A stretch of 64,000 nt of DNA from positions 182,966-246,965 of the forward strand of contig NZ_QURB01000004.1 of the NCBI RefSeq assembly GCF_003402975.1, in the 5' to 3' direction. Below, piece after piece: positions 36,901 to 45,935 of this stretch. The stretch comes from Brumimicrobium aurantiacum. Lineage in GTDB: Bacteria > Bacteroidota > Bacteroidia > Flavobacteriales_D > Crocinitomicaceae. How positions within the stretch are numbered: position 1 is the stretch's first letter; each line of letters starts with the position of its first letter. The notes beneath the pieces are model-generated. The model made no database searches. It was not told where the DNA came from and was given only the letters and a program-made list of their open reading frames with translations. The translations under genes were made by a program, and so were the position numbers.

Positions 36901-39900
36901 TATCATCTCGTACAATTATCGTATAAGAATTTGCTGATAAACCAGTAAATGTTCCCGTTAATTGATAAGTTGTTCCTCCATCAATACTGTATTCATACAC
37001 ACCTGAGCCTCCAACAACATTTACAACATCAATTTGACCTGTAGATTCACCAAAACAATCTACATCTTGAATAACTCCGTTGAAATCAATTTGATCTGGT
37101 TGGGTTAACGTAAAAGGTATGGTAACCACACAAAATCCATTATCTGTAATTGTTGCGATATGTCCACCAGCTGTTAGCCCTGTAAATACACCTGTTGGTT
37201 GAGTTATTCCATTATTATCCACTTCAAAGACAATTGGTGTAGCTCCTCCAACATTTTCTACTTCAACAGCTCCATCATTTCCACCGTAGCAAGTAATATC
37301 AGTTGTACTTACTAGATTTCCTAACATTTGAACATCATTCACACCAAAATACGCAGAATCTAAACATCCTAAATCGTCCATTACTGTAATTTGATATGCA
37401 CCACCAACAATATTTGGAAAAGAACCACTGGACTGATAAACAGAACCATTTATTGAATACTGAAAAGGTGGATTTACCCCACTCGCACTTACTTCTAAAG
37501 CACCGTCATTAAAACCACAATTTGAAGGAGTATTCAACACCTCTGTTAATGGAATTCCTGGAGGATTATTCAACGTTTCGGAAACTGTAAATTGACATCC
37601 ATTATCATCTTCAACAGTTATTGAATAAGTCCCTGAAGTTAAACCTGAAAAAACAGCATTTGATTGTAAAGATCCACCATTTATACTATAACTAAAAGGA
37701 GGTGTTCCACCATTAGCTATAACTTCAATTTCACCATCGTTTCCATCTTTACAAAGTGGATCTATTCCATCCAAAGTTGCTGTTAACAATGTTGGTTCAT
37801 TGATTATTTCAACAGATTGGGCTAAACATCCACTAGCATCACTTACTACAACATCGATATTTCCTGCGCATAAATTATTTAAGGTATTACTATTGATGAA
37901 AGAAACTCCATTATCACTCGAATATGTATATGGACCATTTCCTCCAGTTGCATTCACTATAATTTCTCCATCACAACTACCATTACACAAAGCATCATTT
38001 ACTGTTGCCGTAAAGGTAACTTCAGTGGGCTCTTGTATTGTAACACTTGTGGAAGCTGTACATCCATTACCATCTTCTATTTCAAGGGTATAGGCTCCCG
38101 CAGATAACCCCGTAAATAAATTAGATGTTTGTTGAGGACCACCATTAATAGCATAATTTACCGTAGGTACAGCATTTAAGGTTGATACAGTAACAGTTCC
38201 ATCACTTCCTCCGTAGCATGTAACATTTGTTTGGTTATCAATAGCAGCTGTTGGTACGACAACATCATCTATTTGAACTTCAACAGTGTCTGTACATCCA
38301 TTATCATCCATTACTACAACAGTATATATTCCTGATGCTAAACCTGTAAAGGTTCCACTATTTTGGTAAGCCCCTCCGTTTGAAAAAGTATAATTTGGAG
38401 TTCCTCCAGTTGCGTTCACTTCAAACTCCCCGTTATCTAATGCACAAGTCGCATCTTCAGAATTAGAAAGACTGATTTGTACAGCAGACGGTTCATTAAC
38501 CGTTTCATTTAAAGTTAAACTACAACCTTTACTATCTGAAATTTCAATTTGATAGCTTCCTGCAGAAAGCCCTGTAAAAACAGAAGAAGTTTGAGGGGTT
38601 CCATTATTTAAAGAATAACTATATGTGGGAGTACCTCCAGCAACACTAATCACTGATATTTCCCCGTCAGCACTTCCATTACATAATGTTAATTCCGATT
38701 GGGTTGTCCCTGTTAGCGCATCTGGTTCTGAGACAACAATTGACTCATCTGCCGTACATCCCACACCATCAGTAACAGTAACATCGTAAGTTCCAGCACT
38801 TAGATTTGAAATTGTTTGTGAAGTTTGTCCAACAGGAGTTCCGCCTTGAGTCCAATCATAAGTATAAGGAGCAACACCACCAACAGGGGAAATTGTTGCA
38901 GAACCATCTCCTGCATTGTTACATGTTAAATCCACAAAAGATGTTGTTACTGGCATTGGCGAACCTGGAGTGATTGTGAATGTTCCCGTTAAGTCGCAAC
39001 CAGCACTATTCGACACCGTATAATTATAATTTCCGGGTGCAAGGTTATTAAACACTCCTGTTGTATTTGTAGCCGTCTGAGGTCCTGAAATCTCATAGGT
39101 ATACGGTCCAGACCCTCCTGTGACAGTTAAAGTTGCGCTACCTTGATCTGTTCCCAAACAAGGCTCAGTGGTTGTAACTACATCTATGACTCCAGGATCT
39201 ACTACATTTATAGTCACAGCATGATTGTTTTGTCCTTGAATTGGACAGGCATCATCTTCAACCAAGAAATTAAGTGTTTGGGTTCCTTGGGTGGTTGTTG
39301 GTGTCCAACAAACAGTTAAAACCAATGGGTTTGTACCTGTTGTGGTTACAGTTGCACCTGGCAGTATACTTGAGATGTTGGAATTTACTGTTAGTTCGTC
39401 ACCTGTATCAGGATCGTTAAAAACAACATCAAAACAACCATTTTGTCCTTGACACAATGAAAGATCATTTGGACCATTTTGAACGATGCTTCCCGTAACA
39501 TTACTTACTCCTGCAGTTGGACCTTGGGGCGTTTGATTTGAACAATTCTCTACATAAACTTGATACTCATATTCAGTTATTGTTACGACCTCCCCGTTAT
39601 CATTATATTCAGTCATTTGAATCACAAAAATATAGGCTCCAACAACAGTAGGAGTAAAAGTTACCGTACCAGAAACAGGATCAATAAAAGCTCCAGGAAT
39701 AGGTGAATTTCCAGCAAAACCTCCTTGATAATTTACATTATTCGTTAAATTAGTTGCAGCTGGAATTAAACTATATACGATAGAATCTCCATTTGGTTCA
39801 AATGCGCCTAAATTATAAGATACTGGTTGATTTACACAAACATAAGGCTCTGGCTGTCCAGAAATCTCTGGAGAATCATTACAATTATCAGTTGCAGTAT

Positions 39901-40366
39901 TGATCTGTGTTGAGATAAAAAATGTAGGTTGACCATTAACATTTTGCGTTGAGTTTCGACAGCAAATTGAATAACCGATTGACCAAGTATCACAATCGTC
40001 TAAGGTTACTGTACCTTCGAAAATATACTGTTCATAACCTGGGTAATGTCCACCGTTACATGTTGTATTATTTTGTTGCTCTGGACAAACTTGAGAAACT
40101 TCAGTTACAGAGGTTTGTGTCAGATTTACTCTGAAATCATTAATTCCACAAGTATTGGAAAATTCAACACTTTGATTTGCTCCAAGTGTGACACCAGAAC
40201 AATCTCTGTAAAGAATTAGTTTAACGTTGTAAACACCAGGAGTACCTGTACATTCCATCTGGATATATCCTCCTGCGACGTGACTTGCATTGGCTTCTTT
40301 GGAGGTAAAAAGAAAAATAAAGAATATTATTTTTAAGGCCAGCAAGTAAATACTTGAGTTCTTCAT
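33959..40366 (-). CDS. Giant SprB-repeat surface adhesin with T9SS type B (gliding-motility) C-terminal domain
   Basis: 2135 residues, the largest gene here. Signal peptide 1-27 (ends EANA), then ASHVAGGYIQMEC ... LILYRDCSG, a domain common to big Bacteroidota surface proteins (about 28-395). From about 400 to 1725 there are some 17 SprB-type repeats of about 77 residues, each with GGTPxYxYSxDNG, FTGLxAGxYxxxVxDxNGC and EPxxV blocks. Two related Ig-like units and two PKD-like units follow. The C-terminal 95 residues (YVPNTFTPDFDDHNQ, IFNRWGETVFES, WDGTYGANG, GTYIWKI, GHVNLLK) are the gliding-motility-associated type B sorting domain. SprB of Flavobacterium johnsoniae is a mobile adhesin used in gliding; whether this cell glides is unknown. 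Confidence 0.9.
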   Translation of the reverse strand: MKNSSIYLLALKIIFFIFLFTSKEANASHVAGGYIQMECTGTPGVYNVKLILYRDCSGVTLGANQSVEFSNTCGINDFRVNLTQTSVTEVSQVCPEQQNNTTCNGGHYPGYEQYIFEGTVTLDDCDTWSIGYSICCRNSTQNVNGQPTFFISTQINTATDNCNDSPEISGQPEPYVCVNQPVSYNLGAFEPNGDSIVYSLIPAATNLTNNVNYQGGFAGNSPIPGAFIDPVSGTVTFTPTVVGAYIFVIQMTEYNDNGEVVTITEYEYQVYVENCSNQTPQGPTAGVSNVTGSIVQNGPNDLSLCQGQNGCFDVVFNDPDTGDELTVNSNISSILPGATVTTTGTNPLVLTVCWTPTTTQGTQTLNFLVEDDACPIQGQNNHAVTINVVDPGVIDVVTTTEPCLGTDQGSATLTVTGGSGPYTYEISGPQTATNTTGVFNNLAPGNYNYTVSNSAGCDLTGTFTITPGSPMPVTTSFVDLTCNNAGDGSATISPVGGVAPYTYDWTQGGTPVGQTSQTISNLSAGTYDVTVTDGVGCTADESIVVSEPDALTGTTQSELTLCNGSADGEISVISVAGGTPTYSYSLNNGTPQTSSVFTGLSAGSYQIEISDSKGCSLTLNETVNEPSAVQISLSNSEDATCALDNGEFEVNATGGTPNYTFSNGGAYQNSGTFTGLASGIYTVVVMDDNGCTDTVEVQIDDVVVPTAAIDNQTNVTCYGGSDGTVTVSTLNAVPTVNYAINGGPQQTSNLFTGLSAGAYTLEIEDGNGCTASTSVTIQEPTEVTFTATVNDALCNGSCDGEIIVNATGGNGPYTYSSDNGVSFINSNTLNNLCAGNIDVVVSDASGCLAQSVEIINEPTLLTATLDGIDPLCKDGNDGEIEVIANGGTPPFSYSINGGSLQSNAVFSGLTSGTYSITVEDDNGCQFTVSETLNNPPGIPLTEVLNTPSNCGFNDGALEVSASGVNPPFQYSINGSVYQSSGSFPNIVGGAYQITVMDDLGCLDSAYFGVNDVQMLGNLVSTTDITCYGGNDGAVEVENVGGATPIVFEVDNNGITQPTGVFTGLTAGGHIATITDNGFCVVTIPFTLTQPDQIDFNGVIQDVDCFGESTGQIDVVNVVGGSGVYEYSIDGGTTYQLTGTFTGLSANSYTIIVRDDNGCTESKTFNVQESSEIQIVETVADLDCFNDNSGEIHLLVSGGTPGYTYSKDNGISFQNSPDFLGIAAGTYDIVVEDALGCQMAQSIVVNEPTAVTSTFTITDTECYGSCDGEVVFNASGGTPGYVYSIDNGVNTTINSTIGGICASSFTATVTDANGCVYTENLTVAEPDSVEFTSTENNSICSDPNGEITITAVGGTPGYSYSIDNGVTFQASNVFTGLNAGNYALVVEDNNGCSASGSQTVTDEPSPVINLVTGTDPLCFGGSDGQVVVNATGGTGGLFYTVNGGTAQASATLTGLPVGTHIVTVEDANGCTDTEQFTLGQPTQLSYTSVPTPLTCYQNSTGSIDVTATGGTPSYQYSFDGGLTFNTSTSLNFVAAGTYDIVVKDNNGCTVSGQETIIEPTELVLNNTIVTDAVCASDCNGEISLDVSGGTLPYSYNWVQGVAGTTDSLAINLCSDNYDIIIEDGNGCQIVTDAFVDEPDSVEITNVVKSNVTCFGDCDGEIEVISPTASEYSMDGGATFQNSNTFSGLCADDYLIVAKDVDGCLVQQNVNIWEADQLELELTDDTTVCNNYNYQLVGTATGGIQPYIYQWGNGGSTTDTLPIIASQTETYTLTIFDQNGCTVPTDSVTVTVIPIIDLQVSLDTTICPEGQAAISAQASDGLPAYSYQWNTGETTNQLNVNPGADFSYIVTATDQCGDQVTDTIDVLLHNTPEVHFEADVLSGCIPLSVNFSNTTDPNDVGTNCIWSIDGQTFNDCSGINYVFDEQGCYDVNLQVESQYGCLGDTTYIDYICVDEYPTADFFFNPENPTVINNEVSFTNNSYGETFYDWSFETGETSTLENPNVIFDQVEIGKNIRACLKVTSRFGCEDEICKIIQFKDDFVLYVPNTFTPDFDDHNQSFVPNFPPGSNITSFQMMIFNRWGETVFESLNPRQGWDGTYGANGNRPAEEGTYIWKIVLTVSGEFEEREYQGHVNLLK
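35200..39165 (-). repeat. Array of about 17 SprB-type coding repeats
   Basis: Units of about 230 bases (about 77 codons) inside the giant adhesin gene. Protein-level similarity is clear but the units differ at DNA level and in length, so recent slippage or gene conversion is not obvious. A variant group (units ending CDGE with SCDG/DCDG starts) recurs at roughly every fifth to sixth unit, hinting at older block duplication. Confidence 0.8.
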
Positions 40367-40397
40367 AGTAGTAATAGTAGTTTTTAGTAGTAAAATT

Positions 40398-40415
40398 CGT
40401 CATTTTTAAATGACG
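40398..40415. promoter_or_regulatory. Perfect 8-bp inverted repeat upstream of the adhesin gene
   Basis: CGTCATTT, two T, AAATGACG: an exact palindrome about 30 bases upstream of the ATG at 40366. The size and symmetry suit a dimeric regulator site, or a small hairpin in the leader. Between it and the ATG the minus strand reads ACTACTAAAAACTACTATT and two more ACT units. Confidence 0.45.
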
Positions 40416-40508
40416 TTAAATTAAATTCACTTTAAATAATTTACAACAAACTATTTATAGGACTAATCTAGAATTAATTTTCTAACTAACCAAGAATTTT
40501 TTCGTTTT

Positions 40509-43500
40509 TTAAAAGAAAGCTCGTACTTCAACCCCTCCTGAATGAATTGTTTTACTTTCTTCAGATTGACGACCATTATATTGAATACTTATCTGAAGAT
40601 TTTTTGATATATTCCGCTGATAGTTAAGATTCCAGGTGTAATTCCTTCCAGGTTTAAGCGACTCCAACATTTCATAGGATAATGCACTATTTTGGTCACC
40701 TGAATAATTAATTGAAACAATTTTTATTTCACTTGTTAGACTTCCTTTTTCAACTTGATTCCATTTAATGCCAATTCCTAAATCTCCAATATACGCTGTT
40801 TCTCCTCCTAGATCAACATCATTTGCTTTCTCCTCATACCTTCCACTTAAGGAAATTCTAAAGGTTGTATTTGGTTGGTAGACAAATTCAGGTACAATAT
40901 TGTGGTAGTTAATGGTATAATCTCTTCCACTTGTGTAATCAGCAGAAGATGCTTTCACTCCTTTCTCAGCTTCCAACTTCAAGGTGAATTCTCTTAATAT
41001 ATTCCATCGTAAAGAAAGCGCATTAAATCGTAAATCTCGCGCATCAAAACCATTGGCCAATAATGTTTTTGAACCCGTTTCAGAATAGGTGTAATCGGCT
41101 GCAAAAACAGGGTTCGTTCGATTAAAGAATACCGTATTTCGAATTATCGAATTAAAGCTGATGAGGTTTGTATCTGCAATTCTTTGATCAAGAGGGTTAA
41201 ATGTTCTTGCCGACTGTTCCGACAATTTTTTATTTACTCTAAATCTTGTTTGATTTGAAAATCTTGAAAGTAGTTTAAGTACTTTCCCTTTGTTTTTCCA
41301 TATTCTCTCTGGTCTCCAAAACAAAGTCTGATTAAACTCATTGGAATAGGTTCTAACATATTCATCACTCGGGGTGAAAACTCGAATATATTGTGCTTGA
41401 TCTGCATATTGAGCAATTTCAAATTCATTCAAATCCTTTACCCCATCACCATTGTAATCGTTCCATGTATATACTCCTTGTCCTGCATTCACCTCAATGT
41501 ACAAAAATTCTTTTTTTAATTCCAAGCCAGAACCAACTTCATAAAAAGTACTTGTTGTTAAAGCATTTTTCCATAGATTTAATCGATAATCAATTCTTCC
41601 AATAAATGTGTTTTCTGGCTGTTGATCAATCAAGCTTTCATCCGTGATTTCTAGAGTTCTATAGCTCATCATCGTCGTTAATGTAGAGGTTGAATTTGTA
41701 ACCCAGTTATAGTCTGCTCCTACACTTCTTCCTTTTGCGGCATTACTTAATCTTATTGAATCACTCTTCCAATCATACCTTTCTTGATAAAAAACCTTGA
41801 ATTTATTTTCTAAAGAATCTGAATTTGAAATATAGACTTTCCAATCATACCATTGGTAAGAGTTCGTTTGAAGTAAAGTGTCATCACTTCTAAATTTATT
41901 CAATTCATGATCGTCTTCAAAACCAATTTTAATGGGACCTAAAGCTTGGCTTATATTAGATTTATGTCTTATATAAGTATTATCTTCTGTTGAAATAGCG
42001 TTCAAATAACTACCATTAATTTGGGCATCGAATCCATTTTTTGACCATTTTCCTTTTAATTGACCTCGATTTCCTTGATAATCATCTCCTAATGTAAAGT
42101 TTTGAGCTGTTAATTCTACACCACCATACTTCTTATTTTCAATCCCGCCTGATAAATAAGCCAAAACTTCTTGACCTTCGAAACCTTGATTTTGGATGTT
42201 CCAATCACGATCAAATTCAACTCCCCGATACCGTTCTATCTCTTTAAAATATTGGGTTCGGTATTCAAGATCTAAACTTGTTGTTATCAACCAATTTGAA
42301 CTTGTATCACCTCGCAAATGAAACTGACCCTCTATACTGGTTTTATTGGCAAAGGCACGGTTATCATTATTATCTATGCGTGAAAAGGAATTTTTATCAT
42401 TATTGGTTGTACTCAACTCTGTCATTAGCCTCCATTTTTTATTGAAACGATAATTAATTCCGGCAGAAATCATGGAGTTTTTTTTAGGAGTTACAATCAA
42501 TCGTGAAGGTTCATAATCACCTTGAGGAACACCACCAATTGGTGCAATCCACTTATAAACACGACCGACAGCTGTGAATCGATCAAAAATATAGTTACCG
42601 TTTCCCGCACCTACATTAGTGAAAGTAGCGGAGTAAAAAGCAGAGTCTGGGCTAACAGAATAAACCAATACAGAATCCATTCCTAAAGTATCTACAAGTT
42701 TATAAGTCACCTGATTGTCGACAAATCCAATACTATCAATGGATTGGTTTCTCGCCAAATCTAAGCTATCACCAATTTCGCTTAAGAGTAATTTATCTTG
42801 GTTACTTAAACTTTGTTGAAGTGATTGATTCTTTGCATCTTGTTCACTGTACATATTCATCCAAAAATCAAACTTTTTAGATTCATAAGTTGCCCCTGCC
42901 TGAAAAAGAGAACGAGCATAATTTTGGTCTGTGTATTGAAATTCAACGATAATTCTTGAATCCTTTGTAATTTGATTTCTGGGTGTAAAAATCAATTCGG
43001 CACTATTGTAATTAATAGTATAATCAAAATCTTGTCCACGCTCTAACAACTCACCATCAAGGTAAACTTTTTCAGTCCCTGACAAGACCATGATAAAGGG
43101 TTCGTTCTCACTACCAATTAATCGATAGGGGCCTTGACTCCCTTCCATTCCTTGAATCACATTTCTCGAAAACTTTCCTTTAGATAATGCCCCCGCGCCT
43201 TGAACTGTCCATTTCGCGTCTTTCTCTCCCCAAGAATATTGACCAAATAATCCTTGTGCTCTTTTATTATAATTCGCAAAATATCCGGTAGGTTTTTTCA
43301 ACCAAAAATCTCCTGCAATAATTTTATATTCTTTCCCATATAATTGAATAAAAACTTGATCAAATTCTTGTATTTGGTTTGTATTCCCATCAGGTTGAAT
43401 TGGCAAATTATCATCTGTCACGGTTGCCAGGATATTCATATTTTGGGAGATTTCACCTGACAATTGAAGGTTAAGAGAAGAATTAACCGATAAATCTTGT

Positions 43501-43952
43501 GAATTTCCAAAGCTTATTCCACGTGAAATACTTCCCGATTTCTTAATCCCTTCATCAGAAAAGAAATTTGCTTGTTGTTGCTCTTCTCGATAAAAATAAT
43601 CCTCTAGCTTTCCTTTTTCTTGATATATCATTGAAGTATCAATTCTTTGTACAGGTCTTTGAAAGTCAATATCAAAAACGCGATACTTCAATTGAAGCGT
43701 ATCTTCACATTTAGATTGAATGAAAAATTGTTTGGTATTACCATCAAAAAAGTAGGAGGAATCATTGATCAATTGATCACCACAGTAAACTTGAAAAGAA
43801 GGTTCAAAAATGGTTAAAGTATCAATAATTAAAGTGTCATTTTGAGGAAGTACTTTTTTCCATCTTAAGTTAGATGTTTGACTGAATAATGGAGTATATC
43901 CCATCATTACGACCACAAAAATTAATATTGATATTCTTAAGAACAGATTCAT
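40509..43952 (-). CDS. Large putative outer-membrane beta-barrel protein, function unknown
   Basis: 1147 residues. Signal peptide about 1-25 (ends PLFSQ). It ends in VEVRAFF, with the terminal Phe and alternating pattern of barrels inserted by the BAM complex. Strand-like alternation (for example WRLMTELSTTNNDKNSF, FTLKLEAEKGVKASS) runs through the last 700 residues. Residues about 831-844, DYNGDGVKDLNEFE, form a perfect EF-hand-type calcium loop inside a conserved WNDYNGDG ... YADQAQYIRVFTPSDEY block. I recognise it as a conserved Bacteroidota protein of unknown role but not by name. It precedes the T9SS adhesin by 142 bases on the same strand; it is too short and unlike SprA to be the T9SS channel. 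Confidence 0.65.
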   Translation of the reverse strand: MNLFLRISILIFVVVMMGYTPLFSQTSNLRWKKVLPQNDTLIIDTLTIFEPSFQVYCGDQLINDSSYFFDGNTKQFFIQSKCEDTLQLKYRVFDIDFQRPVQRIDTSMIYQEKGKLEDYFYREEQQQANFFSDEGIKKSGSISRGISFGNSQDLSVNSSLNLQLSGEISQNMNILATVTDDNLPIQPDGNTNQIQEFDQVFIQLYGKEYKIIAGDFWLKKPTGYFANYNKRAQGLFGQYSWGEKDAKWTVQGAGALSKGKFSRNVIQGMEGSQGPYRLIGSENEPFIMVLSGTEKVYLDGELLERGQDFDYTINYNSAELIFTPRNQITKDSRIIVEFQYTDQNYARSLFQAGATYESKKFDFWMNMYSEQDAKNQSLQQSLSNQDKLLLSEIGDSLDLARNQSIDSIGFVDNQVTYKLVDTLGMDSVLVYSVSPDSAFYSATFTNVGAGNGNYIFDRFTAVGRVYKWIAPIGGVPQGDYEPSRLIVTPKKNSMISAGINYRFNKKWRLMTELSTTNNDKNSFSRIDNNDNRAFANKTSIEGQFHLRGDTSSNWLITTSLDLEYRTQYFKEIERYRGVEFDRDWNIQNQGFEGQEVLAYLSGGIENKKYGGVELTAQNFTLGDDYQGNRGQLKGKWSKNGFDAQINGSYLNAISTEDNTYIRHKSNISQALGPIKIGFEDDHELNKFRSDDTLLQTNSYQWYDWKVYISNSDSLENKFKVFYQERYDWKSDSIRLSNAAKGRSVGADYNWVTNSTSTLTTMMSYRTLEITDESLIDQQPENTFIGRIDYRLNLWKNALTTSTFYEVGSGLELKKEFLYIEVNAGQGVYTWNDYNGDGVKDLNEFEIAQYADQAQYIRVFTPSDEYVRTYSNEFNQTLFWRPERIWKNKGKVLKLLSRFSNQTRFRVNKKLSEQSARTFNPLDQRIADTNLISFNSIIRNTVFFNRTNPVFAADYTYSETGSKTLLANGFDARDLRFNALSLRWNILREFTLKLEAEKGVKASSADYTSGRDYTINYHNIVPEFVYQPNTTFRISLSGRYEEKANDVDLGGETAYIGDLGIGIKWNQVEKGSLTSEIKIVSINYSGDQNSALSYEMLESLKPGRNYTWNLNYQRNISKNLQISIQYNGRQSEESKTIHSGGVEVRAFF

Positions 43953-44056
43953 TCCAATAGCATAACGATTCCCGAGTGGATTTGGTGCTTAAAGATAAAA
44001 ATAATCTGAAGCAGTTTTATTCAAACAAACTTGCAGAGAAAAGTAAATCAATAAAA

Positions 44057-44086
44057 AATGCCTCAAGAAAAATCTCAAGGCATTTC
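44057..44086 (-). terminator. Intrinsic terminator after lpdA
   Basis: On the minus strand AAATGCCTTGAGA pairs with TCTTGAGGCATTT (13 positions, two wobbles) around a TTTT loop, followed by TTTATTG. It lies 20 bases after the lpdA stop. Confidence 0.85.
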
Positions 44087-44106
44087 TATATTAATTATAA
44101 ACTTTT

Positions 44107-45510
44107 TTAAACGTGTATTGCTCTATCTCCAGTTGCGTCCATCGCCGCTTCACGAATCGCTTCGGAATAGGTTGGATGTGGATGAGACATGCGTACAAGA
44201 TCTTCTGCTGATGCACGGTACTCCATAGCAACAACACCTTCCATAATTAAATCTGCAGCACGTGCTCCAATCATATGGAAACCTAGAATCTCGTCTGTTT
44301 CTTTGTTGGTGATGATTTTAACTAAACCTTGAATATCTCCAGATGCTCTAGATCTTCCTAGTGCTTTCATTGGGAAAGAACCCGTTGAATATTCAATACC
44401 AGCCTCTTTAACTTCTTGTTCAGTTTTCCCAACAGAAGCAACCTCTGGCCAAGTATAAACAACACCTGGAATTAAATTGTAGTTGATATGTGGAATTTGA
44501 CCTGCAATTTTCTCTGCAACGAAAGTGCCTTCTTCCTCTGCTTTATGGGCTAACATCGCTCCACGAATAACATCTCCAATTGCGAAAATATTATCTGCAG
44601 AAGTTTTTAAGTTATCATCTACCTCAATTTGTCCACGATCGTTGGTTTTGATGCCAACATTTTCAAGACCTAATCCTTCAGTATACGGCTTTCTACCTAC
44701 AGCAACTAAACAGTAATCTGCTTCAAAAGTTACCTCTTTGTCCTTTTTATCAAGTGCAGTTACAACAACACCTTCGCCTTTATTTTCAACATTTTGAACC
44801 TTATGTTTCATGTTGAATTTCATCTTCAATTTCTTAAGAACTCGTGTAAGCTCCTTCCCCATTGTTTGATCCATTGTAGGGATTATTGAATCAGCGAATT
44901 CTACAACCTCAACCTTAGTTCCCAAACGCGCGTAAACAGAACCTAACTCAAGACCAATTACACCACCTCCAATTACAATCATAGATTTTGGAATCTCTTT
45001 TAGCGATAAAGCTTCAGTTGAAGTTATGATACGCTTTTTATCTGGCTCCATACCTTTAAAGTAATTTGGTTTAGAACCTGTAGCGATAATTGTTTTGTCT
45101 GATTTTATTTCAGTTTCTTTACCTTCACCATCTACAATCTTAATGGTATTTTTATCCACAAATGATCCCACACCTTGGTGCACGTCAATTTTGTTTTTAT
45201 CCATTAAGAATTCAATTCCTTTACATGTTTGATCTACCACTTTATTTTTACGTTCGATCATTTTTGAAAAATCAGGTTTTAAATCTTTCAATAAAATCCC
45301 ATGCTCTTCAAAGTTATCTTTTGCATTGTGGAAATGCTCACTAGAATCAAGTAAAGCTTTTGAAGGAATACATCCAACATTCAAACATGTTCCGCCTAAA
45401 GTATTGTATTTTTCAATGATTGCTGTTTTGAGTCCAAGTTGTGCACATCTAATAGCGGCTACATATCCTCCAGGTCCAGAACCAATGATTGTTACATCGT
45501 ATTTACTCAT
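44107..45510 (-). CDS. lpdA: Dihydrolipoyl dehydrogenase (E3)
   Basis: 467 residues, typical. FAD site VTIIGSGPGGYVAAIRCAQLG, redox pair Cys42 and Cys47 in GGTCLNVGCIPS, NAD site MIVIGGGVIGLELGSVYARLG, and the catalytic His-Glu dyad in SHPHPTYSEAIREAA near the C-terminus. It reoxidises lipoamide in pyruvate and 2-oxoglutarate dehydrogenase complexes and passes electrons to NAD+. It follows the DUF3467 gene by 35 bases; no other 2-oxoacid dehydrogenase genes are near. Confidence 0.97.
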   Translation of the reverse strand: MSKYDVTIIGSGPGGYVAAIRCAQLGLKTAIIEKYNTLGGTCLNVGCIPSKALLDSSEHFHNAKDNFEEHGILLKDLKPDFSKMIERKNKVVDQTCKGIEFLMDKNKIDVHQGVGSFVDKNTIKIVDGEGKETEIKSDKTIIATGSKPNYFKGMEPDKKRIITSTEALSLKEIPKSMIVIGGGVIGLELGSVYARLGTKVEVVEFADSIIPTMDQTMGKELTRVLKKLKMKFNMKHKVQNVENKGEGVVVTALDKKDKEVTFEADYCLVAVGRKPYTEGLGLENVGIKTNDRGQIEVDDNLKTSADNIFAIGDVIRGAMLAHKAEEEGTFVAEKIAGQIPHINYNLIPGVVYTWPEVASVGKTEQEVKEAGIEYSTGSFPMKALGRSRASGDIQGLVKIITNKETDEILGFHMIGARAADLIMEGVVAMEYRASAEDLVRMSHPHPTYSEAIREAAMDATGDRAIHV

Positions 45511-45545
45511 GATAAATTTATATTTTAATATTTATATATGTTCAA

Positions 45546-45860
45546 TTATGCTTCAGTAGGTGGAGTTCCAAAGTTGATAGGAGGCAAATCAGAGTTTCCT
45601 GAATTGATATTTCCTAAACTCTCTTCATATTTACGAATATTGTCTTGTAAAGCATTTAATAATCGTTTGGCGTTTTCAGGTGTCATTATCACACGAGATC
45701 TTACTTTAGCCTTTGGCATTCCTGGCATCATTTGCACAAAATCACAAACGAATTCTGATGATGAATGAGTTAATAATGCAAGGTTTGAATAAACTCCTTC
45801 CGCTACTTCTTCCGGTAATTCAATATTTAATTTGTTTTCTTTTCCGTTGTTATTTTCCAT
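45546..45860 (-). CDS. DUF3467 family protein
   Basis: 104 residues from the ATG at 45860; the frame extends to a TTG at 45890 that lies inside the rpoC terminator and is unlikely. ELPEEVAEGVYSNLALLTHSSSEFVCDFVQMMPGMPKAKVRSRVIMTPENAKRLL matches the DUF3467 family, whose function is unknown. No signal or membrane segment. It sits between rpoC and lpdA, a neighbourhood also seen in other Bacteroidota (recollection). Confidence 0.85.
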   Translation of the reverse strand: MENNNGKENKLNIELPEEVAEGVYSNLALLTHSSSEFVCDFVQMMPGMPKAKVRSRVIMTPENAKRLLNALQDNIRKYEESLGNINSGNSDLPPINFGTPPTEA

Positions 45861-45880
45861 AATAATAAAGGTAATAAAAA

Positions 45881-45906
45881 AGGCTATCAAAATAAATTGA
45901 TAGCCT
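45881..45906 (-). terminator. Intrinsic terminator of rpoC
   Basis: AGGCTATCAA and TTGATAGCCT pair perfectly over 10 bases around a 6-nt loop; on the minus strand the stem is followed by six T. It lies about 30 bases after the rpoC stop and ends the rpl-rpo operon. Confidence 0.9.
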
Positions 45907-45935
45907 ATAATTATTTAATATAAAACTAATTTCTT

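Noticed and set aside
34748-38093. Plus-strand ORFs inside the adhesin gene
   Set aside because: Shadow frames of a repetitive coding sequence; no independent signal.
33959-40366. CRISPR-like or DNA tandem repeat in the large gene
   Set aside because: Repeats are protein-level, about 77 codons, and diverged at DNA level; no short identical repeats with spacers.
40509-43952. SprA (T9SS translocon) identity for the 1147-residue protein
   Set aside because: SprA is about twice as long and the visible motifs differ; only the outer-membrane character is shared.
45861-45890. Longer start of the DUF3467 protein (MIAFFITFII...)
   Set aside because: It begins with TTG inside the rpoC terminator; the ATG at 45860 gives a normal family start.
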